Positions 1-5,218 of a stretch of 5,218 nt of DNA are shown one piece after another. The translations under genes and the position numbers were made by a program. The stretch's first letter is position 1. Each line of letters opens with the position of its first letter. The notes under the pieces were generated by a model. That model searched no databases. It was not told the origin of the DNA and saw only the letters and a program-made list of their open reading frames with translations. Origin of the DNA: Rubrivivax sp. (GTDB lineage: Bacteria; Pseudomonadota; Gammaproteobacteria; Burkholderiales; Burkholderiaceae); NCBI GenBank assembly GCA_004211235.1, contig SEEY01000330.1, forward strand, positions 1 through 5,218, given 5' to 3'.

Positions 1-279
1 CTGCAACAGGCGCTCGTGCACCCAGCTGCCAGCGGGGATGGCTTTCAGCGCATAGCCGATGGGCACCGCGTAGCGCAGCACGACGTCGCCCTCGGCGAGG
101 TCACGCAGCGCGACCTTGTGGCCTTGCGGCACCTTGTCGCGCAACACGAGGCCGGCGCCGGGCACACCCTCGGGCAGCACGGTGCCTTCGGGCAAGCCGC
201 CGTCATTGGCGACGATGGCGACGTTGTCCTCGGCGCTCATGCGGATGGTCAGCGGCGGGCGGGGGGAAACAGCAGTCAT
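1..279 (-). CDS. garD: Galactarate dehydratase, N-terminal part (runs off left edge)
   Basis: The first 93 codons, read on the minus strand from ATG at 279-277, are open to the window edge. The peptide matches the N-terminal SAF-like domain of GarD/UxaA-family dehydratases: DNVAIVANDGGLPEGT at residues 18-33, PQGHKVAL at 51-58 and PIGYALKAIPAGSW at 73-86. The GSW ending resembles galactarate dehydratase (GarD) more than altronate dehydratase (UxaA), as recalled from the E. coli proteins. GarD dehydrates galactarate to 5-dehydro-4-deoxy-D-glucarate in the cytoplasm, which is the substrate of the KdgD encoded nearby. The catalytic metal-binding part lies outside the window. No clear Shine-Dalgarno sequence precedes the ATG. 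Met14 is a possible alternative start, but it would leave only four residues before DNVAI. The gene is divergent from the regulator and shares its 108-bp upstream region, so co-regulation is likely. Family assignment is firm; the exact substrate is inferred from N-terminal similarity and context. Confidence 0.87.
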   Translation of the reverse strand, partial: MTAVSPRPPLTIRMSAEDNVAIVANDGGLPEGTVLPEGVPGAGLVLRDKVPQGHKVALRDLAEGDVVLRYAVPIGYALKAIPAGSWVHERLLQ

Positions 280-312
280 GGCGGAGGCGCGGGTTGCTAC
301 AGTTCTGGGGGC

Positions 313-340
313 GTTGTACGTCGTCTAGTTGTCGTACAAC
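313..340. promoter_or_regulatory. Probable operator of the FadR-type regulator in the garD/regulator divergent region
   Basis: GTTGTACG at 313-320 and CGTACAAC at 333-340 are perfect 8-bp inverted arms 12 bp apart. Within the right half, TTGTCGTACAA (329-339) is itself a near-palindrome that fits the general FadR-subfamily GntR operator pattern TNGT-N(0-3)-ACNA. The left half, TTGTACGTCGT (314-324), matches the complement TTGTACGACAA at 8 of 11 positions, so two adjacent dimer sites are possible. The position between the divergent garD and the regulator gene suggests autoregulation plus control of garD. TACAAC occurs facing both ways as a possible -10 hexamer, but I could not assign convincing -35 boxes at normal spacing, so no promoter is annotated here. 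Binding is inferred. Confidence 0.65.
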
Positions 341-387
341 TCCACCACTTTAGACCTCCAGCCCATTTCGAAACCCAGGGTAAACCC

Positions 388-1119
388 TTGAATCAAGCGC
401 CTGTCCGCCGCCGGCCTCGCACGCTGGCCCTCGAACTCGTCGACTCCCTCGGCGACCGCATCCGCGCCGGCCAGTTGGAGATCGGCGCCAAGCTGCCCAC
501 CGAGGCGGCCATCATGGAAGAGTTCGAGGTCAGCCGGACCGTCGTGCGGGAGGCCATCTCCAAGCTGCAGGCGGCGGGTCTCGTGGAGACCCGCCATGGC
601 ATTGGTACTTTTGTGCTCGGCGCGGGCGACGCGCCCTCCTTCAAGATCACGCCGGAGCAGTTCAGCACGCTCCAGGACGTGATTGCCGTGCTGGAGCTGC
701 GCATCGGCCTGGAGACCGAGGCCGCCGGCCTGGCCGCGCTGCGCCGCACGCCTGACAACCTTGCCGCCCTTCGCAGGGCGCTCGATGCGGTGATCGCCGC
801 GGTCGAAGCCGGGCAGGACTCGGTCGTCGCCGACTTCCAGTTCCATCTGGAGATCGCCCGTGCGACGCAGAACGGTCATTTCGCGGAACTGATGGCCACG
901 CTCGGCAGCCAGATCATTCCGCGCGCCCGGCTGGAGCCGTCCGTGGACGTGAGCGTGGAGCGGCAGGCCTATATGCGCCGCGTCAACGCCGAGCACGAAA
1001 GCATCCTCGACGCCATTGCCAGCCAGGATGCCGAATCCGCCCGCGCGGCCATGCGCACCCATCTGTCCAACAGCCGCGAGCGCCGCCGCAAGGCGCAGGC
1101 CCAGGGTCTGGGCGTCTGA
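388..1119 (+). CDS. GntR-family transcriptional regulator, FadR subfamily (FCD domain)
   Basis: A 243-residue cytoplasmic DNA-binding protein, the usual length for FadR-type GntR regulators. The N-terminal winged helix-turn-helix spans about residues 14-78; LPTEAAIMEEFEVSRTVVRE (37-56) contains the recognition helix, with Arg50 and Arg54 placed like DNA-contacting arginines of FadR, and the wing is around HGIGTFV (70-76). The C-terminal FCD ligand domain covers about 95-232. It has Asp149, His153, His203 and His225, matching the Asp/His/His/His metal-site pattern of many FCD proteins. I start it at TTG 388 because the conserved domain begins soon after, AGGG at 377-380 is a plausible ribosome site, and there is no ATG between 280 and 388. 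A longer in-frame reading from GTG 16 would run through garD in antisense and is rejected. It most likely represses the aldarate genes and responds to an aldarate or pathway intermediate; the effector and the direction of control are inferred from context only. Confidence 0.9.
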   Translation: MNQAPVRRRPRTLALELVDSLGDRIRAGQLEIGAKLPTEAAIMEEFEVSRTVVREAISKLQAAGLVETRHGIGTFVLGAGDAPSFKITPEQFSTLQDVIAVLELRIGLETEAAGLAALRRTPDNLAALRRALDAVIAAVEAGQDSVVADFQFHLEIARATQNGHFAELMATLGSQIIPRARLEPSVDVSVERQAYMRRVNAEHESILDAIASQDAESARAAMRTHLSNSRERRRKAQAQGLGV

Positions 1120-1171
1120 GCCCTCGCTGTAAAGACATGTTGGTTAAGGGTTATCCCTAGTCATCATGGAT

Positions 1172-1200
1172 TTGAATGAACTTGTACGATGACCTACAAC
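1172..1200 (+). promoter_or_regulatory. Putative sigma70-type promoter for the kdgD operon
   Basis: TTGAAT at 1172-1177 (4 of 6 to TTGACA) and TACAAC at 1195-1200 (4 of 6 to TATAAT) are separated by exactly 17 bp. They lie in a locally AT-rich patch of otherwise very GC-rich DNA, 65 bp before the kdgD start codon. The operator-like site sits between the two hexamers, which fits repression by steric block. This is prediction from sequence only. Confidence 0.5.
1182..1192 (+). promoter_or_regulatory. Second operator-like site, upstream of kdgD
   Basis: TTGTACGATGA matches TTGTACGACAA (the minus-strand reading of 329-339) at 9 of 11 positions, including the first eight. It is followed by CC and TACAA (1195-1199), so TTGTA (1182-1186) and TACAA also form a 5-bp inverted repeat. 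Recurrence of this word upstream of both transcription units, and its location within a promoter-like pair, suggest it is bound by the adjacent FadR-family regulator. No comparable site was seen upstream of gudD. Confidence 0.55.
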
Positions 1201-1264
1201 TTAAACATTCGACGCTGAGCAGCGCTCGAACCTTCTTCACCCCACGACCCCACGGAGACCACCC

Positions 1265-2176
1265 ATGTCGCCTCAAGAACTCAAAGCCGTCCTGGAAGCC
1301 GGCCTGCTGTCCTTCCCGCTGACCGACTTCGACACGCAGCTCAACTTCGCGCCCAAGCCCTACGCCGAGCGTCTGGAATGGCTGCAGCCCTACGGCGCCT
1401 CGGCGCTGTTCGCCGCCGGCGGCACGGGTGAGTTCTTCTCGCTGGAGCCGGGCGAGTACAGCGACATCATCAAGGTCGCGCTCGACACCTGCCGCGGCCG
1501 CACGCCCATCCTGGCCGGCGCCGGCGGTGGCACCCGCGTGGCGATCCAGTACGCGCAGGAGGCCGAGCGCCTGGGCGCGCAGGGCGTGCTGCTGTTGCCT
1601 CACTACCTGACGGAAGCCAGCCAGGAAGGCCTGATCGCCCACGTCGAGGCGGTGTGCAAGAGCGTCAAGTTCGGCGTCGTCGTCTACAACCGTGGCGCCT
1701 GCAAGCTGACGCCCGCCTCGCTGCTGGTGCTGGCCGACCGCTGCCCCAACCTGATCGGCTTCAAGGACGGCCTGGGTGACATCGAGAAGTTCGTCTCCAT
1801 CCGCCAGACCCTGGGCGACCGCTTCGCCTACCTGGGCGGCCTGCCCACGGCCGAGCTGTTCGCCGGTGCCTACAAGGCCATGGGTTGCCCGGTGTACTCG
1901 TCGGCGGTCTTCAACTTCATCCCCAAGACGGCGATGGAGTTCTACAACGCGCACGCAGCGAACGACACCGCCACCTGCGACCGCCTGATCCGCGACTTCT
2001 TCATCCCCTACGTCGCGCTGCGCAACAAGGGCGAGGGCTATGCCGTGTCCATCGTGAAGGCCGGCGCCACGCTCGTGGGCCACACGGCCGGCCCGGTGCG
2101 CCCGCCGCTGAGCGACATGCTGCCGGCCGAGGTGGACCAGCTCAGCGCGCTGATCTCCAAGCTCGGCCCGCAGTAA
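1265..2176 (+). CDS. kdgD: 5-dehydro-4-deoxyglucarate dehydratase (decarboxylating)
   Basis: A 303-residue class I (Schiff-base) TIM-barrel enzyme of the DHDPS/N-acetylneuraminate lyase family, full length for KdgD. It converts 5-dehydro-4-deoxy-D-glucarate to 2-oxoglutarate semialdehyde plus CO2 and water (EC 4.2.1.41) in the cytoplasm. Visible motifs: the substrate carboxylate loop GGTGEFFSL (52-60), with Thr54 and Gly55; catalytic-shuttle Tyr141 in VVVYNRG; and the Schiff-base Lys167 in IGFKDGLGD (164-172). [13 protein letters not shown] and FKDG.GD together are typical of KdgD rather than of lysine-pathway DHDPS. The ATG has a good ribosome site, GGAGA at 1254-1258. A 145-bp spacer with its own promoter-like element separates it from the regulator gene, and the binding-protein gene follows 35 bp after its stop, so it is probably the first gene of the catabolic operon. 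The presence of gudD and garD nearby makes the substrate assignment strong. Confidence 0.95.
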   Translation: MSPQELKAVLEAGLLSFPLTDFDTQLNFAPKPYAERLEWLQPYGASALFAAGGTGEFFSLEPGEYSDIIKVALDTCRGRTPILAGAGGGTRVAIQYAQEAERLGAQGVLLLPHYLTEASQEGLIAHVEAVCKSVKFGVVVYNRGACKLTPASLLVLADRCPNLIGFKDGLGDIEKFVSIRQTLGDRFAYLGGLPTAELFAGAYKAMGCPVYSSAVFNFIPKTAMEFYNAHAANDTATCDRLIRDFFIPYVALRNKGEGYAVSIVKAGATLVGHTAGPVRPPLSDMLPAEVDQLSALISKLGPQ

Positions 2177-2211
2177 GCCTGTTCCCCAAAAAACCATCAG
2201 GAGACAAGACG

Positions 2212-3183
2212 ATGAAGCGACTGCTGACCTCCGCACTGCTGGGCCTCGCGGCTCTCTCCATGGCCGGCTCCGCGCTGGCCCAGGCCTGGCCCGCCAAGCC
2301 GGTGACGTTGCTGGTGCCGTTCCCGCCGGGCGGCTCCAGCGACGCCATCGCGCGCATGCTCAGCGTCAAGCTGCAGGAGAAGCTGAGCGGCAGCTTCGTC
2401 GTCGACAACCGCGGTGGCGCGGGGGGCACGATCGGCACGGTGGCCGTCAAGCGCGCGCCCGCCGATGGCTATACCGTCCTGGTCACGTCGCTGGGCCCGC
2501 TCGTCATCGGCCCGCACCTGATGAAGAACATCGGCTACGACCCGACCAAAGACCTCGACTTCATCAGCGTTGCCGTGCAGGCACCCAATGTCCTCGTCGT
2601 GCCCGCCGCGTCGCCGCACAAGACCATGGCCGACGTGCTGGCCTTCATGAAGGCCAACCCCGACAAGATGAGCTTCGGCACCTCGGGCAACGGCAGCAGC
2701 GACCACATCACGGCCGAGCTGTTCTGGCAGCAGACGGGCACCAGCGGCCTGCACATTCCCTACAAGGGCGGCGGCCCGGTCATGAGCGACCTGCTGGGCA
2801 ACCAGGTGGACTCCAGCTTCATGAACATCAACACCGCGCTACCGCAGATCAAGGCCGGCAAGCTGCGCGCGCTCGGCATCACGAGTGCGAAGCGCTCGCC
2901 GGTGCAGCCGGACGTGCCGACCATGGATGAGCTGGGCATCAAGGGCCTGCAGGTCTATTCCTGGCAGGCCGTGGCGGCACCCAAGGGCATCCCGGCGGAC
3001 ATCAAGGCCAAGCTGCACGGCGCCATCGTGGCCGCGCTGAATGCGCCCGACATCAAGCCCAAGCTGCTGGAGCAGGGCTTCGAGATCGTCGCCAACACGC
3101 CCGAACAGTTCACCGCCTTCCAGCACGCCGAATTCGAGCGCTGGAAGAAGGTCATCACCGAACGAAGAATCACCGCGGATTGA
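2212..3183 (+). CDS. Bug/TctC-family periplasmic solute-binding protein
   Basis: A 323-residue tripartite tricarboxylate transporter (TTT) binding-receptor family protein of normal length. Residues 1-23 form a classical Sec signal peptide: MKR, a hydrophobic stretch, then ALA with cleavage probably between Ala23 and Gln24, giving a mature periplasmic protein. Family signatures are WPAKPVTLLVPFPPGGSSD (26-44), the VVDNRGGAGGTIG segment (63-75), GYDP (108-111) and HIPYKGGGP (181-189) in the second lobe. The ATG is chosen because the signal peptide starts there and AGGAGA (2199-2204) is well placed; the in-frame extension back to 1885 is antisense-like shadow inside kdgD and has no role. Its place between kdgD and gudD suggests that it captures glucarate or galactarate for uptake or sensing. 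No TctA/TctB membrane components are in the window, so the transport partner is encoded elsewhere or beyond the right edge. Ligand is inferred from context. Confidence 0.93.
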   Translation: MKRLLTSALLGLAALSMAGSALAQAWPAKPVTLLVPFPPGGSSDAIARMLSVKLQEKLSGSFVVDNRGGAGGTIGTVAVKRAPADGYTVLVTSLGPLVIGPHLMKNIGYDPTKDLDFISVAVQAPNVLVVPAASPHKTMADVLAFMKANPDKMSFGTSGNGSSDHITAELFWQQTGTSGLHIPYKGGGPVMSDLLGNQVDSSFMNINTALPQIKAGKLRALGITSAKRSPVQPDVPTMDELGIKGLQVYSWQAVAAPKGIPADIKAKLHGAIVAALNAPDIKPKLLEQGFEIVANTPEQFTAFQHAEFERWKKVITERRITAD

Positions 3184-3196
3184 TTGAGCCCACCCC

Positions 3197-3266
3197 CGAG
3201 GCGCTCGCGCGCCTTCCCCTCAAGGCGGCGCACCCGATGGCCTGGCAGAGCCAGTTCCATGGGTGC
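3197..3266. repeat. Intergenic hairpin element between the binding-protein gene and gudD
   Basis: This 117-bp spacer contains two hairpins. The first pairs AGGCGC (3199-3204) with GCGCCT (3209-3214) around a 4-nt loop. The second is long: GCACCC (3230-3235) pairs with GGGTGC (3261-3266), ATGG (3237-3240) with CCAT (3257-3260), and CTGGC (3242-3246) with GCCAG (3250-3254), giving 15 pairs with a 1-nt bulge and a small internal loop, closed by AGA. No T-run follows, so it is not a standard intrinsic terminator. The words CCCACCCCCGAGGCGC and CCTCAAGGCGGCGC resemble dispersed intergenic elements I recall from Comamonadaceae-type genomes; only one copy is visible here. It might stabilise or attenuate the upstream mRNA. 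Confidence 0.6.
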
Positions 3267-3301
3267 CACTTGGTGGGGCACTACATCATTGAAGTACTGA
3301 C

Positions 3302-4630
3302 ATGACCTCGACCCCCGTCATCAAAGAGCTGCGTGTCATCCCCGTCGCCGGGCGCGACGGCATGCTGCTCAACCTCAGCGGCGCGCATGCGCCCTTCTTC
3401 ACCCGCAACCTGCTGATCCTGACCGACAGCGCCGGCCACACCGGCGTCGGCGAGGTGCCGGGCGGCGAGAAGATCCGCCAGACGCTGGAAGACGCGCGAC
3501 AGCTGGTCGTCGGCCAGCCGGTCGGCTCGCATCAGGGCCTGCTGCAGACAGTGCAGAAGGCCTTCGCCGACCGCGATTCCGGCGGCCGCGGGCTGCAGAC
3601 CTTCGACCTGCGCACCACCATCCACGCCGTCACGGCCATCGAGTCGGCGATGCTCGACCTGCTCGGCCAGCACCTCGGCCTGCCGGTCGCGGCGCTGCTC
3701 GGCGAGGGCCAGCAGCGTGATGCCGTCGAGATGCTCGGTTATCTTTTCTACGTCGGTGACCGCACGAAGACCGATCTGCCCTACAACGCCGAGCCCGACG
3801 CCGACAACGCCTGGAGCCGGCTGCGGCATGAGGTCGCGCTGACACCCGAGGCGGTCGTCAAGCTCGCCGAAGCGGCCCGCGAACGCTACGGCTTCAACGA
3901 CTTCAAGCTCAAGGGCGGCGTGCTGCGCGGCGACGAGGAGGTCGAGGCCCTGCGCGCGCTGCACGAGCGCTTCCCCGACGCCCGCGTGACGCTCGACCCG
4001 AACGGCGGCTGGCTGCTGAAGGACGCGATCCGGCTGATGCGCAACATGCGCGGCGTGATCGCCTATGCCGAGGACCCCTGCGGTGCCGAGGACGGCTTCT
4101 CGGGCCGCGAGGTGATGGCCGAGTTCCGCCGCGCCACCGGCCTGCCGACGGCCACCAACATGGTCGCCACCGACTGGCGTCAGCTGACGCACGCGCTGTC
4201 GCTGCAGAGTGTTGATATTCCGCTGGCCGACCCGCACTTCTGGACCATGGCCGGCTCGGTGCGCGTGGCGCAGACCTGCCGCGACTGGGGGCTGACCTGG
4301 GGCAGCCACTCGAACAACCACTTCGACATCTCGCTGGCCATGTTCACGCACGTCGGCGCCGCCGCACCGGGCAAGGTCACGGCCATCGACACGCACTGGA
4401 TCTGGCAGGACGGCCAGCGGCTGACGAAGGAGCCGCTGCAGATCGTCGGCGGCCATGTGGCCGTGCCTAAGAAGCCGGGCCTGGGCGTGGAGCTGGACAT
4501 GGCCGAGGTGGAAAAAGCGCATGCCCTTTACAAGCAGCATGGTCTTGGCGCCCGCGACGACGCCATCGCGATGCAATACCTGATCCCGAACTGGACCTTC
4601 AACCCCAAGCGGCCCGCACTGGACCGTTGA
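3302..4630 (+). CDS. gudD: Glucarate dehydratase
   Basis: A 442-residue enolase-superfamily enzyme, nearly the same length as E. coli GudD (446) and closely similar throughout. It dehydrates D-glucarate (and usually L-idarate) to 5-dehydro-4-deoxy-D-glucarate in the cytoplasm (EC 4.2.1.40), with Mg2+. The N-terminal capping domain is about 1-135, with [11 protein letters not shown] (26-36) and [19 protein letters not shown] (90-108). The barrel holds the catalytic set, all present: Lys202 and Lys204 in FKLKGG; metal ligands Asp232 (LDPNG), Glu257 (AEDPCG) and Asn286 (TATNM); and the Asp310 / His336 dyad (ADPHF, GSHSNNH). These agree with the E. coli residues at a constant offset of three. The ATG fits the family's N-terminus, but the ribosome site is weak (GAAG at 3291-3294). 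The 117-bp hairpin-bearing spacer precedes it and no operator-like site does, so it is probably co-transcribed with kdgD. Nothing appears broken. Confidence 0.97.
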   Translation: MTSTPVIKELRVIPVAGRDGMLLNLSGAHAPFFTRNLLILTDSAGHTGVGEVPGGEKIRQTLEDARQLVVGQPVGSHQGLLQTVQKAFADRDSGGRGLQTFDLRTTIHAVTAIESAMLDLLGQHLGLPVAALLGEGQQRDAVEMLGYLFYVGDRTKTDLPYNAEPDADNAWSRLRHEVALTPEAVVKLAEAARERYGFNDFKLKGGVLRGDEEVEALRALHERFPDARVTLDPNGGWLLKDAIRLMRNMRGVIAYAEDPCGAEDGFSGREVMAEFRRATGLPTATNMVATDWRQLTHALSLQSVDIPLADPHFWTMAGSVRVAQTCRDWGLTWGSHSNNHFDISLAMFTHVGAAAPGKVTAIDTHWIWQDGQRLTKEPLQIVGGHVAVPKKPGLGVELDMAEVEKAHALYKQHGLGARDDAIAMQYLIPNWTFNPKRPALDR

Positions 4631-4646
4631 ACTGAAAGCAGTACCG

Positions 4647-5218
4647 ATGTTCAAGAACCTCATTGGCGGTGAATGGCTGGACGGCGCCGCCGTCTCCCGC
4701 AACATCAACCCCTCCGACACGCGCGACCTGATCGGCGAATACGCGCAGGCCGACGCCGCGCAGGCGGACCTCGCCATTGCCGCCGCAAGCGCCGCCTTCC
4801 CGGCCTGGAGCCTGTCGACACCGCAGCAGCGCTTCGACATCCTCGACGCGGCCGGCACCGAGATCCTGGCCCGCCGTGCCGAGCTGGGCGACCTGCTGGC
4901 CCGCGAGGAAGGCAAGACGCTGCCCGAGGCCATCGGCGAGGTGCAGCGCGCCGGCAACATCTTCAAGTTCTTCGCCGGTGAGGCCCTGCGCCCGGGCGGC
5001 GAGACCATGCCGTCGGTGCGCCCCGGCGTCGGTGTCGAGATCACGCGCGAAGCCGTCGGCGTCGTCGGCCTCATCACGCCGTGGAACTTCCCCATCGCCA
5101 TTCCGGCCTGGAAGATCGCACCGGCCCTGGCCTGGGGCAACACCGTGGTGTTCAAGCCGGCCGGCAGGCCGCTGCGCGACAGGATCTCGGCCAGCGCCCA
5201 CGCGGACCCGGGCACGAG
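4647..5218 (+). CDS. Aldehyde dehydrogenase, probably 2-oxoglutarate semialdehyde dehydrogenase (partial, disrupted near the right edge)
   Basis: The N-terminal part of an NAD(P)+-dependent aldehyde dehydrogenase (family total about 480-500 residues). The pathway role would be oxidation of 2-oxoglutarate semialdehyde, the KdgD product, to 2-oxoglutarate (EC 1.2.1.26); this specificity is inferred from context plus general similarity to such enzymes. Residues 1-172 look normal: LIGGEWLDG (5-13), EEGKTLPEA (87-95), GVVGLITPWNFPIAIPAWKI (138-157) with the oxyanion-hole Asn147, then GNTVVFKPA (164-172) with the cofactor-binding Lys170. The catalytic Glu and Cys lie beyond the window. The ATG is 16 bp after the gudD stop, consistent with the same operon; only a weak purine stretch (GAAAG, 4634-4638) precedes it. 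After Ala172 (5162) the plus-strand frame stays open but reads non-family residues (GRPLRDRISASAHADPGT). The family continuation is instead found on the opposite strand, so this end is inverted or chimeric. Confidence 0.88.
   Translation, partial: MFKNLIGGEWLDGAAVSRNINPSDTRDLIGEYAQADAAQADLAIAAASAAFPAWSLSTPQQRFDILDAAGTEILARRAELGDLLAREEGKTLPEAIGEVQRAGNIFKFFAGEALRPGGETMPSVRPGVGVEITREAVGVVGLITPWNFPIAIPAWKIAPALAWGNTVVFKPAGRPLRDRISASAHADPGT
5156..5218 (-). other. Inverted segment or chimeric junction inside the aldehyde dehydrogenase gene
   Basis: Read on the minus strand from 5218 to 5156, this stretch encodes LVPG followed by SAWALAEILSRSGLPAG. That is what aldehyde dehydrogenases of this type carry right after the FKPAD motif, which on the plus strand ends at 5162. 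The plus-strand reading up to 5162 and the minus-strand reading down to 5156 overlap in GCCGGCC, within the perfect 10-bp palindrome GCCGGCCGGC (5156-5165), so the exact breakpoint is ambiguous. The normal gene would carry this palindrome-like word both after FKP and at LPAG, giving short inverted repeats about 60 bp apart that could mediate inversion or strand switching. The sequence shows the misorientation directly; whether it is biological or an assembly/library artefact cannot be decided here, though its position at the very end favours an artefact. Confidence 0.88.

Noticed and set aside
16..387. N-terminal extension of the regulator frame on the plus strand.
   Set aside because: It is antisense to the conserved GarD N-terminus and lies across the intergenic operator; it has no recognisable domain.
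1147..1158. AGGG-TTAT-CCCT inverted repeat after the regulator gene as a terminator.
   Set aside because: The stem is only 4 bp with no T-run; it is too weak to call.
1166..1192. Eight-codon open frame (MDLNELVR) upstream of kdgD, considered as a leader peptide.
   Set aside because: It overlaps the predicted promoter hexamers and operator, so it would mostly not be transcribed, and it has no ribosome site.
1157..2236. Minus-strand open frame of about 359 codons opposite kdgD.
   Set aside because: It is antisense to a clear KdgD with all catalytic motifs, lacks recognisable domains and has shadow-like composition.
3184..3301. The spacer as an intrinsic terminator ending the kdgD-receptor transcript.
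   Set aside because: The stems are strong, but neither is followed by a run of T residues, and no clear new promoter or operator appears before gudD.
3281..5215. Very long minus-strand open frame (about 640 codons) opposite gudD and the aldehyde dehydrogenase.
   Set aside because: It mirrors two convincing genes in GC-rich DNA, where antisense frames stay open by codon bias, and its composition (rich in Arg, Ala, His, Gln) is typical of shadows. Only its first ~20 residues are meaningful, because the window end itself is inverted.
5211..5218. The terminal GGCACGAG, which equals a familiar cDNA-library adapter end.
   Set aside because: The same bases are explained as the reverse complement of the CTC GTG CC codons (Leu-Val-Pro) of the aldehyde dehydrogenase, so adapter contamination is not needed; the match is probably chance.

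Overview
The window is a high-GC piece of a bacterial chromosome carrying an aldarate (D-glucarate / galactarate) catabolic cluster. The organism is most likely a betaproteobacterium of the order Burkholderiales. The support is the overall GC richness, a Bug/TctC-type periplasmic binding protein inside a catabolic operon (a family greatly expanded in that order), and a hairpin-rich intergenic element that resembles, from memory, spacers common in Comamonadaceae and relatives. The taxonomy is an inference; there is no rRNA or other marker gene here.

Layout: (1) 1-279, minus strand, the N-terminal part of galactarate dehydratase (garD), running off the left edge. (2) 280-387, a divergent intergenic region with an inverted repeat (313-340) that fits a FadR-type GntR operator. 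(3) 388-1119, plus strand, a GntR/FadR-family regulator with an FCD domain, best started at a TTG. (4) 1120-1264, an intergenic region with a promoter-like pair of hexamers and a second operator-like site between them. (5) 1265-2176, 5-dehydro-4-deoxyglucarate dehydratase (kdgD). (6) 2212-3183, a secreted Bug/TctC solute-binding protein. (7) 3184-3301, a spacer with two hairpins. (8) 3302-4630, glucarate dehydratase (gudD). (9) 4647-5218, the start of an aldehyde dehydrogenase, very likely 2-oxoglutarate semialdehyde dehydrogenase, cut by the right edge.

Together the genes encode a complete route: uptake (binding protein), GudD and GarD each converting their aldarate to 5-dehydro-4-deoxy-D-glucarate, KdgD dehydrating and decarboxylating this to 2-oxoglutarate semialdehyde, and the dehydrogenase oxidising that to 2-oxoglutarate for the TCA cycle. 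This is the non-aldolase branch, distinct from the GarL/GarR/GarK route of E. coli. The regulator probably controls both transcription directions through related TTGTACGA-type sites.

The pathway itself is known. The most unusual thing is at the right end: from about 5156-5165 to 5218 the sequence is the reverse complement of what the aldehyde dehydrogenase gene should contain there. The switch falls inside a 10-bp palindrome. It is either a small inversion that breaks the gene or, more likely, a chimeric/fold-back artefact at a contig end.
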